Source: Rhodovulum sp. (GTDB taxonomy: Bacteria; Pseudomonadota; Alphaproteobacteria; Rhodobacterales; Rhodobacteraceae). From it: 64,000 nucleotides of DNA. Each line of letters opens with the position of its first letter. Positions within the stretch are counted from its first letter, which is position 1. A model generated the notes under the pieces. That model had not been told where the DNA came from and did not search any database. It was given only the letters and a program-made list of their open reading frames with translations. Below, piece after piece: positions 16,514-24,755 of this stretch. Both the position numbers and the translations under genes were made by a program. The DNA is taken from NCBI GenBank assembly GCA_020637615.1, contig JACKKC010000004.1:62001-126000 (forward strand), written 5' to 3'.

Positions 16514-17215
16514 ATGCAACTCACCGGAAACAGGTTTGCCGTTGCTGCGGCCATCGCGATCATCAGCGGAAGCATGGCGCTGGCCCAGGAAGCGGCCACG
16601 ACCGAGCCCGCGGGAGAGGCGCCGGCGTCCGAAACCGCTCCGGCCGGCCAGCCGGCAGCCGAGGCACCGGCCGGGGAGGCCCAGGGTGGCGAAGCCCCTG
16701 CGGCGGCGGCCGAGGCGGCGCCGGGCGCCGGCAATCCCGCGGCGCAGGAGGTCCTCGAGATCGTGCGCGACACCTTCGGCGACTGGCAGGTGCGCTGCGC
16801 GCCGGACGGCAACGATTGCTTCATGTACCAGCTGGCCATGGACCCGCAGCAGAATCCGGTCGCGGAGATCAGCCTGCTCAAGCTTCCCGCGGGCGGCGAG
16901 GCCGCGGCGGGCGCCACGGTCGTCACGCCGCTCGGCACGCTTCTCCCCCCCGGCCTCGACCTCCAGATCGATTCCGGGGAGGTGCGGAAATATCCCTTCG
17001 CCTGGTGCAGCCAGGTCGGATGCTTCGCGCGGTTCGGGCTGAGCACCGCCTCGGTGGATGCGATGAAGCGCGGGAATTCGGGCAAGATGACGCTGGTCTC
17101 GGTGGGCGCGCCGCAATCGCCGCTGACGCTGGCGGTCTCGCTCAACGGCTTCACCAAGGCCTATGACTCGCTCGAGGTTCCCGCGGCGCCGGCAGCGGCT
17201 CCCGCGGCGAACTGA
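16514..17215 (+). CDS. Invasion-associated locus B (IalB) family protein
   Basis: A 233-residue secreted protein. Residues 1-24 form a signal peptide ending SMALAQE. Residues 25-75 are a low-complexity Ala/Pro/Glu linker, and residues 80-225 form the IalB domain: FGDWQVRCAPDGNDCFMYQ, ISLLKLPAGG, FAWCSQVGCFARFGL and SLNGFTKAYDSL. The paired cysteines (Cys in VRC, NDC, WCSQVGC) probably form disulfides in the periplasm. IalB proteins of Bartonella affect erythrocyte invasion, but homologues are widespread in free-living alphaproteobacteria, so a virulence role is not implied. Convergent with fabF, 7 bases apart. Confidence 0.9.
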   Translation: MQLTGNRFAVAAAIAIISGSMALAQEAATTEPAGEAPASETAPAGQPAAEAPAGEAQGGEAPAAAAEAAPGAGNPAAQEVLEIVRDTFGDWQVRCAPDGNDCFMYQLAMDPQQNPVAEISLLKLPAGGEAAAGATVVTPLGTLLPPGLDLQIDSGEVRKYPFAWCSQVGCFARFGLSTASVDAMKRGNSGKMTLVSVGAPQSPLTLAVSLNGFTKAYDSLEVPAAPAAAPAAN

Positions 17216-17222
17216 AGCCGCT

Positions 17223-18434
17223 TCAACCGAAGGCGGTCAGGACGAGGACAGCGTTCAGGCCGCCGAAGGCGAAGGCATTGCTCATCGCCGCGCGCACCGG
17301 TCGCTCGCGGGCGGTGTTCGGCACCACGTCGAGGTCGCAGTCCGGGTCGGGCTCCTCGTAATTGATCGTGGGCGCGATCACGCCGTCGCGCAGCGCCATC
17401 AGGCAGGCGATGAGCTCGATCGCGCCGGTGCCGCCGATCACATGGCCGTGCATCGACTTGGTCGAGGAGATCATCAGCGCATCCGCCGCAGGCCCGAAGG
17501 TCTCGCGCACCGCGGCGCATTCAGTACGGTCGTTCGCGCTGGTGCCGGTGCCATGGGCGTTGATGTAGCCGATCGCCTCGGGCGCGAGGCCGGCATCGCG
17601 CAGCGCGCCGCGCATGGCCCGGACCGCGCCGAGCTTGTTGGGCGTGACGATGTCGGAGGCATCGGAGGTCATGGCGAAGCCGGTAACCTCGGCGAGGATC
17701 TCGGCGCCGCGGGCGCGCGCATGCTCGAGTTCCTCGAAGACGAAGACCGCCGCGCCCTCGCCCTGGACCATGCCGTTGCGGGTCTTCGAGAACGGCCGGC
17801 AGCCGTCGCGCGACATGACCCGCAGGCCCTCCCAGGCCTTGATTCCGCCGAAGCAGAGCATGCTCTCGCTGCCGCCCGTGAGCACGACCCGCGCCTGGCC
17901 CGAGCGGATCAGGTTGAAGGCCTGCCCCATGGCGTGATTGGACGAGGCGCAGGCGGTGGCGACGGTGTAGCTCGGGCCCTGGAGGTTGTGCACCATCGAG
18001 ACATGGCTCGCGGCGGCGTTGTTCATCAGCCGGGGCACCACGAAGGGATGCACCCGGTTCTTGCCCTCCTGGTAGACCAGCCGGTAGTTCTCGTCCTGGG
18101 TCTGCAGCCCGCCGCCGGAAGTGCCGAGCACGACGCCGGCGCGCTCGGAAAGCTCCTCGCCGATCTCGAGCCCCGACATGGCGACCGCCTCGGCGGCGGC
18201 GAGCAGCGCGAACTGGGTGAACTTGTCGTAGAGCGTCAGCTCCTGCCGCGAGAAATGCGCCTCGGGCAGATAGTCGCGGATCTGGCCGCCGATGGCGATC
18301 GAGAGCCGTTCCACGTCCTGGAAGTCCAGCGCGCCGATGCCCGAGCGCCCCTCGCGCATGGCCTGCATGGTCTCGCCCGCCGAGCGCCCGAGCGCATTGA
18401 TGGCGCCCTGGCCGGTGATGACCACGCGATGCAT
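17223..18434 (-). CDS. Beta-ketoacyl-ACP synthase II-type (FabF family)
   Basis: A 403-residue condensing enzyme that extends acyl-ACP with malonyl-ACP. The catalytic triad is visible: Cys162 (TACASSNHA), His294 (NAHGTGTSAND) and His331 (STKSMHGHVIGG). The C-terminal SNAFAFGGLNAVLVL is the usual family ending. Together with the ACP (7 bases upstream) and LpxD it forms a dedicated acyl set rather than the main fatty acid locus, so it may be a specialised synthase for lipid A or another long-chain product (inference). Confidence 0.9.
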   Translation of the reverse strand: MHRVVITGQGAINALGRSAGETMQAMREGRSGIGALDFQDVERLSIAIGGQIRDYLPEAHFSRQELTLYDKFTQFALLAAAEAVAMSGLEIGEELSERAGVVLGTSGGGLQTQDENYRLVYQEGKNRVHPFVVPRLMNNAAASHVSMVHNLQGPSYTVATACASSNHAMGQAFNLIRSGQARVVLTGGSESMLCFGGIKAWEGLRVMSRDGCRPFSKTRNGMVQGEGAAVFVFEELEHARARGAEILAEVTGFAMTSDASDIVTPNKLGAVRAMRGALRDAGLAPEAIGYINAHGTGTSANDRTECAAVRETFGPAADALMISSTKSMHGHVIGGTGAIELIACLMALRDGVIAPTINYEEPDPDCDLDVVPNTARERPVRAAMSNAFAFGGLNAVLVLTAFG

Positions 18435-18441
18435 GTCTCGG

Positions 18442-18717
18442 CTACTTCTGCGCCGCGATCAGGTTTTCAACCGCCCGCACCATGCTCGCCACGGTGCTGA
18501 TGTCGAATTCGGATTCCGCGGGCTCGTTCGCGTTGAACGGCACCTGGACCTCGAAGGCTTCCTCGATGGCGAAGATCGCCTCGACGAGGCCGAGCGAATC
18601 GATGCCCAGATCCTCGAGCGTCGCGTCCATGCGGATGTCGCCGGGCTCCAGCACGGCCTGCTCCGCGAGGATCGCGACCATCCTGTCCCTCACATTGTCC
18701 TGGACTGTGTCGGACAT
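18442..18717 (-). CDS. Acyl carrier protein
   Basis: A 91-residue ACP. The phosphopantetheine attachment serine is in LEDLGIDSLGLVEAIFAIEE (about residues 34-53). Compared with housekeeping AcpP the protein is slightly longer, with a C-terminal insertion PFNANEPAESEFDIST. It lies between lpxD and the FabF-type gene in one operon, which suggests it carries the acyl chain for that pair. It may be the counterpart of AcpXL-type specialised carriers, but that is not certain from sequence alone. Confidence 0.9.
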   Translation of the reverse strand: MSDTVQDNVRDRMVAILAEQAVLEPGDIRMDATLEDLGIDSLGLVEAIFAIEEAFEVQVPFNANEPAESEFDISTVASMVRAVENLIAAQK

Positions 18718-18749
18718 GTGCCCTCCATCGGTCGTCGTGGTGCGCAGGT

Positions 18750-19835
18750 CTAATCGCTCGCGTCGGGATTGGAAACCGGTTTTTGCGCGGCTTCGAGGCG
18801 CGCCATGAGCCGCGGCAGCCGGCGCAGCGCCTTGTACATCTCCACATTGAGATCCATGCGCACCGCCGGCGTGCCCATCATGATCCGGTTGTCCGGAATG
18901 TTGCTCGCCACCCCGGAATTCCCGGCAACCACCACGTTCGATCCGATCTTGACATGATCGGCGATGCCCACCTTGCCGGCGAGGACCACGCGGTCGCCGA
19001 CATCGACCGAGCCGGCGATCCCGACATGGCCGCAGATCAGGCAGGTGCGGCCGATGCGGACGTTGTGGCCGATCTGGACCTGGTTGTCGATCTTGGTGCC
19101 GTCCCCGACCCGGGTGTCGGCCACGGTGCCGCGGTCGATGCAGCTGTTGGCCCCGACCTCCACGTCGTCGCCGAGCCGCACGCTGCCGAGCGAATTGATC
19201 CGCACGTATTCGTCCTGCCTCGCCGCGGTGACGGCGCCGGTCGTGCGCGCCTCCTCCACATGGCCCGGGGTCGGCGTGACGAAGGAGAAGCCGTCGCCGC
19301 CGATCACCGCGTTGGGCTGGGCGATGAAGCGGGCGCCGATGCGGACCCGGGCACCGATGCGGACGCCGGCATGAAGGAGGGCGTCGGGACCGATCTCGGC
19401 ATCGGCACCGACCGTGACATGCGGGAAGATGCGCACCCCGGCGCCGATCCGGGCGCGGGCGCCGATGACGACGAAGGGGCCGATGGAACAGCCGGGGCCG
19501 ATCTCCGCCGCCGGATCGATGATCGCGCTGGCGTGGATGCCGGGCGCGAGGTCGAGGGGATGGTCGAAGACGCGGGTCACGCCGGCGAGCACGTAGCGCG
19601 GGCGCGGCGCGAAGATCGCCGCCTTGAGCCCCAGGGCCTGCCAGTCCGCCCCCTGCCAGAGGATCGCCGCTCCGGCGCGGCCCTCCGCGAGGCCGGCGGC
19701 GAATTCGGGCTGCATGGCGAGCGCGACCTGGTCGGGCCCCGCAACCGAGGGTTCCGCAACGCCCGCGATGCGGAGCGTGGTCTCGCCGACCGCCTCGGCG
19801 TCGAGCGCCCGGGCGAGATCCGCGACGGTGATCAT
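18750..19835 (-). CDS. lpxD: UDP-3-O-acylglucosamine N-acyltransferase (LpxD family)
   Basis: A 361-residue hexapeptide-repeat acyltransferase of lipid A synthesis that transfers a 3-hydroxyacyl chain from ACP to UDP-3-O-acylglucosamine. The N-terminal uridine-binding domain is followed by left-handed beta-helix repeats (IDPAAEIGPGCSIGPFVVIG onward) containing the catalytic His region IDNQVQIGHNVRIG. The ATG at 19835 has GGGGGGAG 4-5 bases upstream. The usual alphaproteobacterial lpxD sits with bamA, fabZ and lpxA; here it is with an ACP and FabF, so it may be a paralogue. Confidence 0.9.
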   Translation of the reverse strand: MITVADLARALDAEAVGETTLRIAGVAEPSVAGPDQVALAMQPEFAAGLAEGRAGAAILWQGADWQALGLKAAIFAPRPRYVLAGVTRVFDHPLDLAPGIHASAIIDPAAEIGPGCSIGPFVVIGARARIGAGVRIFPHVTVGADAEIGPDALLHAGVRIGARVRIGARFIAQPNAVIGGDGFSFVTPTPGHVEEARTTGAVTAARQDEYVRINSLGSVRLGDDVEVGANSCIDRGTVADTRVGDGTKIDNQVQIGHNVRIGRTCLICGHVGIAGSVDVGDRVVLAGKVGIADHVKIGSNVVVAGNSGVASNIPDNRIMMGTPAVRMDLNVEMYKALRRLPRLMARLEAAQKPVSNPDASD

Positions 19836-19856
19836 GCTGCTCCCCCCACCGGGCAA

Positions 19857-21539
19857 TCAGCCCTGGGCGGCGGGCAGCGCGACCCCGGCAGCCTGCAGCG
19901 CCCGGAAGACCTCGGCGTCGCGGCCGTAGATGTCGGAGCGGTAGCGCACGGTGCCGGCGTCGTCGACGAAGACCGTGCGGTATTCGATATGCACCGGGAT
20001 CGGGCGGTCGAGATCCACCCGCCGCTCCTTGCCCGACGCCAGCAGGCCGTCGAAAGTGGCCGCGGGATCAGCCGTGCCCTGCGCCCCGAGGAGCACCTGG
20101 GCGAGTTCGACCGGCTTCTCCAGCCGGATGCAGCCGTTCGAGAAGGCCCGCGCGTCGCGGGCGAAGAGCTCGCGATGCGGCGTGTCGTGCATGTAGATCG
20201 AGTGGTTGTTGGGGAAGATGAACTTGACCTTGCCGAGCGCATTGTCCGTGTCGGGACGCTGCTTGATGCGGAAAGGGAAGTTCTCGGGGGTGTATTGGGT
20301 GAAATCCACCAGCGCCGGATTGATCTCGGTGCCGCCGCGGGTAAGCAGGCGGATGTTCTGCCGCTGGAGCACGCTCGGGTCGCGCTGGAGCTTGGGCAGG
20401 AAGCTGCGGACGGCGATCGAATCCGGGATGTGCCAGGTCGGGTTGACGACCATGTAGGTCATCACGTCGGAGAATTCCGCGGTGCGGGTCTTCAGCTCGC
20501 CGACGACCACGCGGCTCTGCCAGAGGACCGTGCCCTGGTCGCGCAAGGTCACGGAGAAATCGGGGATATTGACCCGGAAGTAGCGCGGGCCGGGATCGCC
20601 GTCCTGCCAGCGCAGCCGTTCGAGATTGACCAGCACCTGCGAGAGGCGCTTCTCCGGCCCGGCATTGATCGCGGAGATCGTGCGCGCGCCGGCCGCGCCG
20701 TCGTCGATCAGCCCGTTGTCGCGCTGGAAGGCCTCCACGGCCGCCTGGAGCCCGGAATTGAAGGCGGCGTCGCCGCCGGCTCCGGCCGGGGCAGCGTATC
20801 CCATCCTTCCCAGCCGGGCGCGCAGATCGGCGATGCGCGGGCCGCTTTCGCCGGCATGGAGCGTCGGCCCCTCGGGAACGCCCGCCCCCCAGGCATCGCT
20901 GGCGATCAGCCCCTCCAGGCGGGTCTTCTCGGCGATCAGCGTGCGGTATTCGCTGCCGGAGGGCTCCAGCCCCTGCAGGACCTGCGGCACCGGCTCCGTT
21001 TCGAGCAATGCCAGAAGTGCCGCGGGCGAGGGGCGCTTCGGCCGGAGGTCGATCTCCGGGTCGATGTCGCTCGGCCGCACCACGCCACCCGAGAGATCGC
21101 CCGCGAAGGCGAGATAAGCGAGCGTGGCCGCGACCTCGGCGCCGGCCCGGTCTTCCGGCTGGCCGGAGGCGAGGGTCGCCTCGACGCCCGGCAGGTCGTA
21201 GCCCCGCGCGGGCAGGCCCTGGGCGGGGCTGTCGGCGATCGCGGCGACGAGCGCCTCGGCCCGGCCCGAGCCCGGCTCGGTCCAGAAGGGCGCATAGCCG
21301 CGGGCGGCGAAGAAGCCGTCGATGGCGTCCCGGGTCGGCGCGGCGAGCGCCGCAGTCTCGGCCGCGAGGTCGCGCCGGAAGGTCTCGGCACCGGGCGCGA
21401 GCGCGGCTGCGGCCGGCAGGGGGGCCGCCGTCGTCGGCGCCGGGACGGATCCCTGCTCGGCCGATACCGGCGCCGCGGCCAGGGCCGCGCCGAGGACCAG
21501 AATCGACGACGCCGCGCGAAGATGTCCGCTGAGATCCAT
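19857..21539 (-). CDS. L,D-transpeptidase (YkuD domain, YcbB-like)
   Basis: A 560-residue exported peptidoglycan enzyme that makes meso-DAP to meso-DAP (3-3) cross-links. Residues 1-28 are a signal peptide ending APVSAE. A helical scaffold follows, then a peptidoglycan-binding domain at about 230-295 (GPRIADLRARLGRMGY, EAFQRDNGLIDDGAAG) and the YkuD domain at about 315-500. The catalytic motif is HDTPHRELF then RAFSNGCIRLEKP with Cys470. It is the first gene of the operon with lpxD, acp and fabF (21 bases to lpxD) and is divergent from a MepK-like peptidase. Confidence 0.93.
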   Translation of the reverse strand: MDLSGHLRAASSILVLGAALAAAPVSAEQGSVPAPTTAAPLPAAAALAPGAETFRRDLAAETAALAAPTRDAIDGFFAARGYAPFWTEPGSGRAEALVAAIADSPAQGLPARGYDLPGVEATLASGQPEDRAGAEVAATLAYLAFAGDLSGGVVRPSDIDPEIDLRPKRPSPAALLALLETEPVPQVLQGLEPSGSEYRTLIAEKTRLEGLIASDAWGAGVPEGPTLHAGESGPRIADLRARLGRMGYAAPAGAGGDAAFNSGLQAAVEAFQRDNGLIDDGAAGARTISAINAGPEKRLSQVLVNLERLRWQDGDPGPRYFRVNIPDFSVTLRDQGTVLWQSRVVVGELKTRTAEFSDVMTYMVVNPTWHIPDSIAVRSFLPKLQRDPSVLQRQNIRLLTRGGTEINPALVDFTQYTPENFPFRIKQRPDTDNALGKVKFIFPNNHSIYMHDTPHRELFARDARAFSNGCIRLEKPVELAQVLLGAQGTADPAATFDGLLASGKERRVDLDRPIPVHIEYRTVFVDDAGTVRYRSDIYGRDAEVFRALQAAGVALPAAQG

Positions 21540-21572
21540 GCCTGCCTCTTTTTCGTATCGCTCGTTACCGGA

Positions 21573-21601
21573 AACTTACCGCGCACGCCCCATGAAAACA
21601 A
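21573..21601 (-). promoter_or_regulatory. Putative promoter of the L,D-transpeptidase operon
   Basis: Minus strand TTGTTT (21601-21596), 17-base spacer, TAAGTT (21578-21573), about 34 bases before the ATG at 21539. The match is moderate. Confidence 0.35.
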
Positions 21602-21777
21602 GCTTCGACGCCGGTTTCGGCGCCTCGCGCTAACGCCGCATTAACCGATTCGGCGAATGGTCGCCGCCGAGGGGCGCGGCTCGATAGGGACTTGGAATAT
21701 GCGGCCGGATGTGGCATCACAATGACAGGAGCGCAGCAAAAAGTCGCTCATCGAGCAGAAACTGAGGCAGTGAAATC

Positions 21778-22335
21778 ATGGAAAACGATAATACGCGCCC
21801 GTCTCGGCGGGCGGTACTCGGGATGTTTGCGACCCTGGGAGCAGTCGCCGCGGCACCGGTCTATGCCAAGGCACCCGGTTTTCTGAAGCGGTCGGGAGAC
21901 ATTCGGCGGGTCCGGATGTATTCCCAGCGCACGGGCGAATCCATCGACACGATCTACTATGTCGACGGGAAGTACATTCCCGAGGTCCTGAACGAGGTCA
22001 CGTATTTCATGCGCGACTGGCGCGAGAACAAGACCATGAAATACGATCCGCGCAACCTCGACATCCTCGCGGCAACGCTGCAGCTGATGGACACGACCGA
22101 GCCCTATCTGCTGATCTCTGGCTTCCGGACCGCCAAGACCAACCGCATGCTCAAGGGCGCGGCCAGCAATTCCTTCCACATGCGCGCCATGGCCGCCGAC
22201 GTGCGCCTCAAGAGCCGCAGCGTGGGTCATATCTCCAAGGCGGCCTTCGCCTGCGGCGGCGGCGGCGTCGGAATCTACAACGGCTCGAACTTCGTGCACA
22301 TGGACTGCGGTCCGGTGCGGAGCTGGCGCGGCTGA
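21778..22335 (+). CDS. DUF882 / M15-like murein peptidase (MepK-like), Tat-type signal
   Basis: A 185-residue exported protein of the DUF882 (YcbK) family. The N-terminus PSRRAVLGMFATLGAVAAAP with PVYAKA looks like a twin-arginine signal. The zinc peptidase residues are visible as His134 and Asp141 (SFHMRAMAADV) and His174 (FVHMDCG). The E. coli homologue MepK cleaves 3-3 cross-links made by L,D-transpeptidases (established knowledge), so the divergent pairing with an L,D-transpeptidase fits. Convergent with proA, 16 bases apart. Confidence 0.88.
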   Translation: MENDNTRPSRRAVLGMFATLGAVAAAPVYAKAPGFLKRSGDIRRVRMYSQRTGESIDTIYYVDGKYIPEVLNEVTYFMRDWRENKTMKYDPRNLDILAATLQLMDTTEPYLLISGFRTAKTNRMLKGAASNSFHMRAMAADVRLKSRSVGHISKAAFACGGGGVGIYNGSNFVHMDCGPVRSWRG

Positions 22336-22351
22336 CGAGGCCTCCGCCCGG

Positions 22352-23617
22352 TCACGGGCGGATCGTCCCGTCACCCTCGACGAGATACTTGAAGCTGGTG
22401 AGCTGCTCGGCGCCCACGGGTCCGCGGGCGTGAAGCTTGCCGGTGGCAATGCCGATCTCCGCCCCCATGCCGAATTCGCCGCCGTCGGCGAACTGGGTCG
22501 AGGCGTTGCGCATCAGGATGGCGCTGTCGAGCCCGGCGAAGAAGCGCGCCGCCGCGGCGTCGTCCTCGGTGATGATGCAATCGGTGTGCTGCGAGCCGTA
22601 GCGGCGGATATGCGCGATCGCGCCCTCGACGCCCTCGACCAGCCGCGCGGCGAGGATCATGTCGAGATATTCCCGGCCCCAGTCGTCCTCGCCCGCCGGC
22701 ACGATGCCCGGCAGGCCGATCAGGTCGCCATCGCCGCGGACTTCGACGCCAGCCTCGACCAGTTGGTCGAGGAAGGGCGCGCCCTCGGCCTCGAAGAAGG
22801 CCCGGTCAATCAGCAGGCATTCCACCGCGCCGCAGATGCCGGTGCGCCGGGTCTTGGCATTCAGGATCACCCGGCCGGCCTTGGCGAGATCGGCGGCGCG
22901 GTCGACATAGATATGCACGATGCCTTCGAGATGGGCGAAGACCGGCACGCGGGCCTCGGCCTGGACCCGCGCCACCAGGCCCTTGCCGCCGCGCGGCACG
23001 ATCACGTCGATGCAATCGGTCATGGTCAGCATCGCCCCCACCGCCGCGCGGTCGGTGGTCGGCACGATCTGGATCGCGGTCTCGGGCAGGCCGGCGGCAC
23101 GCAGGCCCTCGACCAGCGCGGCGTGGATCGCCCGCGTCGAGTTGATGCTCTCCGAGCCGCCGCGCAGGATTGCGGCATTGCCCGCCTTCAGGCAGAGCGC
23201 GCCGGCGTCCGCCGTGACGTTGGGGCGGCTCTCGAAGATCACGCCGATCACCCCGATCGGCGTTCGCACCCGCCGGATATGCAGGCCCGAGGGCCGGTCC
23301 CATTCCGCCATGACCTGCCCCACCGGATCGGGCTGGGCGGCGATCGAGCGCAGCCCGTCGACCATGCCGGCGATGCGCGCCTCGGTGAGCAGCAGCCGGT
23401 CGAGCATCGCCGAACCGATGCCCTTGGCACGGGCGGCCTCCATGTCGGCGGCATTCGCTGCGAGGATGGCGCCGGCCCGCGTGGCGATGGCGTCGGCCGC
23501 GGCGACGAGGGCCGCATCCTTCTGCGCCGAGGGGGCCGTGGCGAGCGCAGCCGAGGCTTCCCTGGCGGCGAGCCCGATCCCCTGCATCAGCGCCTTGATG
23601 TCGGTGGTCATGTCCAT
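22352..23617 (-). CDS. proA: Glutamate-5-semialdehyde dehydrogenase (gamma-glutamyl phosphate reductase)
   Basis: A 421-residue ALDH-superfamily enzyme, second step of proline synthesis, reducing gamma-glutamyl phosphate with NADPH. Diagnostic blocks are IGVIFESRPNVTADAGALCLKAGNA, VIVPRGGKGLV, AHLEGIVHIYVD and the active-site Cys region NAKTRRTGICGAVECLL. The C-terminal FGMGAEIGIATGKLHARGPVG is typical. The start MDMTTD at 23617 is 13 bases after the proB stop; an alternative ATG lies two codons downstream. Last gene of the rplU to proA operon. Confidence 0.96.
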   Translation of the reverse strand: MDMTTDIKALMQGIGLAAREASAALATAPSAQKDAALVAAADAIATRAGAILAANAADMEAARAKGIGSAMLDRLLLTEARIAGMVDGLRSIAAQPDPVGQVMAEWDRPSGLHIRRVRTPIGVIGVIFESRPNVTADAGALCLKAGNAAILRGGSESINSTRAIHAALVEGLRAAGLPETAIQIVPTTDRAAVGAMLTMTDCIDVIVPRGGKGLVARVQAEARVPVFAHLEGIVHIYVDRAADLAKAGRVILNAKTRRTGICGAVECLLIDRAFFEAEGAPFLDQLVEAGVEVRGDGDLIGLPGIVPAGEDDWGREYLDMILAARLVEGVEGAIAHIRRYGSQHTDCIITEDDAAAARFFAGLDSAILMRNASTQFADGGEFGMGAEIGIATGKLHARGPVGAEQLTSFKYLVEGDGTIRP

Positions 23618-23630
23618 CGCTTGCGTCCCG

Positions 23631-24755
23631 TCAGAAGGCCATGTCGTCGCGGTGCACGATCGCGGCGCGGCCCTGGTGGCCCAGCAGTTCCGCGATCCGG
23701 TCGGAGCGGTGCCCCTTGATGAGCGCGGCCTCGCGGCCATCGTAGCCTGCCAGCGCCCGCGCCACCACCATTCCGTCCGGCCCGGCGATCTCCACCGGGT
23801 CGCCGCGCGAGAAGTTTCCGGCGACGGCGGTGACGCCGGCGGGAAGCAGCGACTTGCCGCGCAGCAGGGCCGCCACCGCGCCGGCATCGACCGTCAGCCG
23901 GCCCTTGGGCTTCATGCCCAAAATCCAGCGCTTGCGCGCGGCATGGGGATCGCCGTCGGGCTCGAACCAGGTGCAGGGCGCGCCTTCGGCCAGCGCGGTC
24001 AGGGGGCGCTCCACCGCGCCGCGGCTGATCGCCATGGCGCAGCCGGCCCGCATCGCCGCCTTGGCCGCCATGAGCTTGGTCTTCATGCCGCCGCTGGAGA
24101 GCGCCGAGCCGACCCCGCCCGCCATGGCCTCGATCTGCGGCGTGACCGCGGCCACGCTCTCGAGCCGCTCGGCCGAGGCCGAGCTGCGCGGGTCGGCGGT
24201 ATAGAGCCCGTCGACGTCCGAGAGCAGGAGCAGCACGTCGGCCCCCGCCATGCTCGCGACCTGCGAGGCGAGCCGGTCGTTGTCGCCGTAGCGGATCTCG
24301 TCGGTGGCGACCGTGTCGTTCTCGTTGACGATGGGCACCACCCCGAGCTCGAGCAGCGCGGTGAGCGTGCGGCGCGAATTGAGGTAGCGGCGGCGGTTCT
24401 CGGTATCCTCCAGGGTGAGCAGGACCTGCGCGGTGGTGATCCCGTGCGGCGAGAGCACGCTCTCATAGGCCTGGGCGAGCCGGATCTGTCCGACCGCGGC
24501 CGCCGCCTGGCTCTGTTCGAGCGAGAGCGGCCCCACGGGCAGGCCGAGCACCCGGCGCCCCAGCGCGATCGAGCCCGAGGAGACGATGACGACGTCCTTG
24601 CCCCCGGCGCGCAGCGCCGCCACGTCGGTCGCGAGGCCCTGCAGCCAGTCGAGGCGCAGCCGCCCGCTGTCGGCCGCGACGAGCAGCGCCGATCCGATCT
24701 TGACGACGAGGCGCCGGGCGGCGTCGAGCCGCTGCCGCGAGCTCAGGGGCGCCAT
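23631..24755 (-). CDS. proB: Glutamate 5-kinase
   Basis: A 374-residue two-domain kinase that phosphorylates the gamma-carboxyl of glutamate, the first and feedback-regulated step of proline synthesis. The amino acid kinase domain (about 10-255) starts RRLVVKIGSALL and contains VIVSSGSIALGR, NENDTVATDEIRYGDNDRLAS and SDVDGLYTADPR. The C-terminal PUA domain runs from about 280 to the end. The ATG at 24755 overlaps the end of obgE by 13 bases, so translation is probably coupled. Confidence 0.97.
   Translation of the reverse strand: MAPLSSRQRLDAARRLVVKIGSALLVAADSGRLRLDWLQGLATDVAALRAGGKDVVIVSSGSIALGRRVLGLPVGPLSLEQSQAAAAVGQIRLAQAYESVLSPHGITTAQVLLTLEDTENRRRYLNSRRTLTALLELGVVPIVNENDTVATDEIRYGDNDRLASQVASMAGADVLLLLSDVDGLYTADPRSSASAERLESVAAVTPQIEAMAGGVGSALSSGGMKTKLMAAKAAMRAGCAMAISRGAVERPLTALAEGAPCTWFEPDGDPHAARKRWILGMKPKGRLTVDAGAVAALLRGKSLLPAGVTAVAGNFSRGDPVEIAGPDGMVVARALAGYDGREAALIKGHRSDRIAELLGHQGRAAIVHRDDMAF

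Noticed and set aside
18783..21644. Plus-strand open frame of 953 codons
   Set aside because: Antisense to lpxD and the L,D-transpeptidase; its Asp/Gly/His-rich repeats are mirror images of the LpxD hexapeptide repeats.
24083..24466. Minus-strand frame inside proB
   Set aside because: Arg/Ser/Pro-rich alternative frame of proB with no independent start signal.
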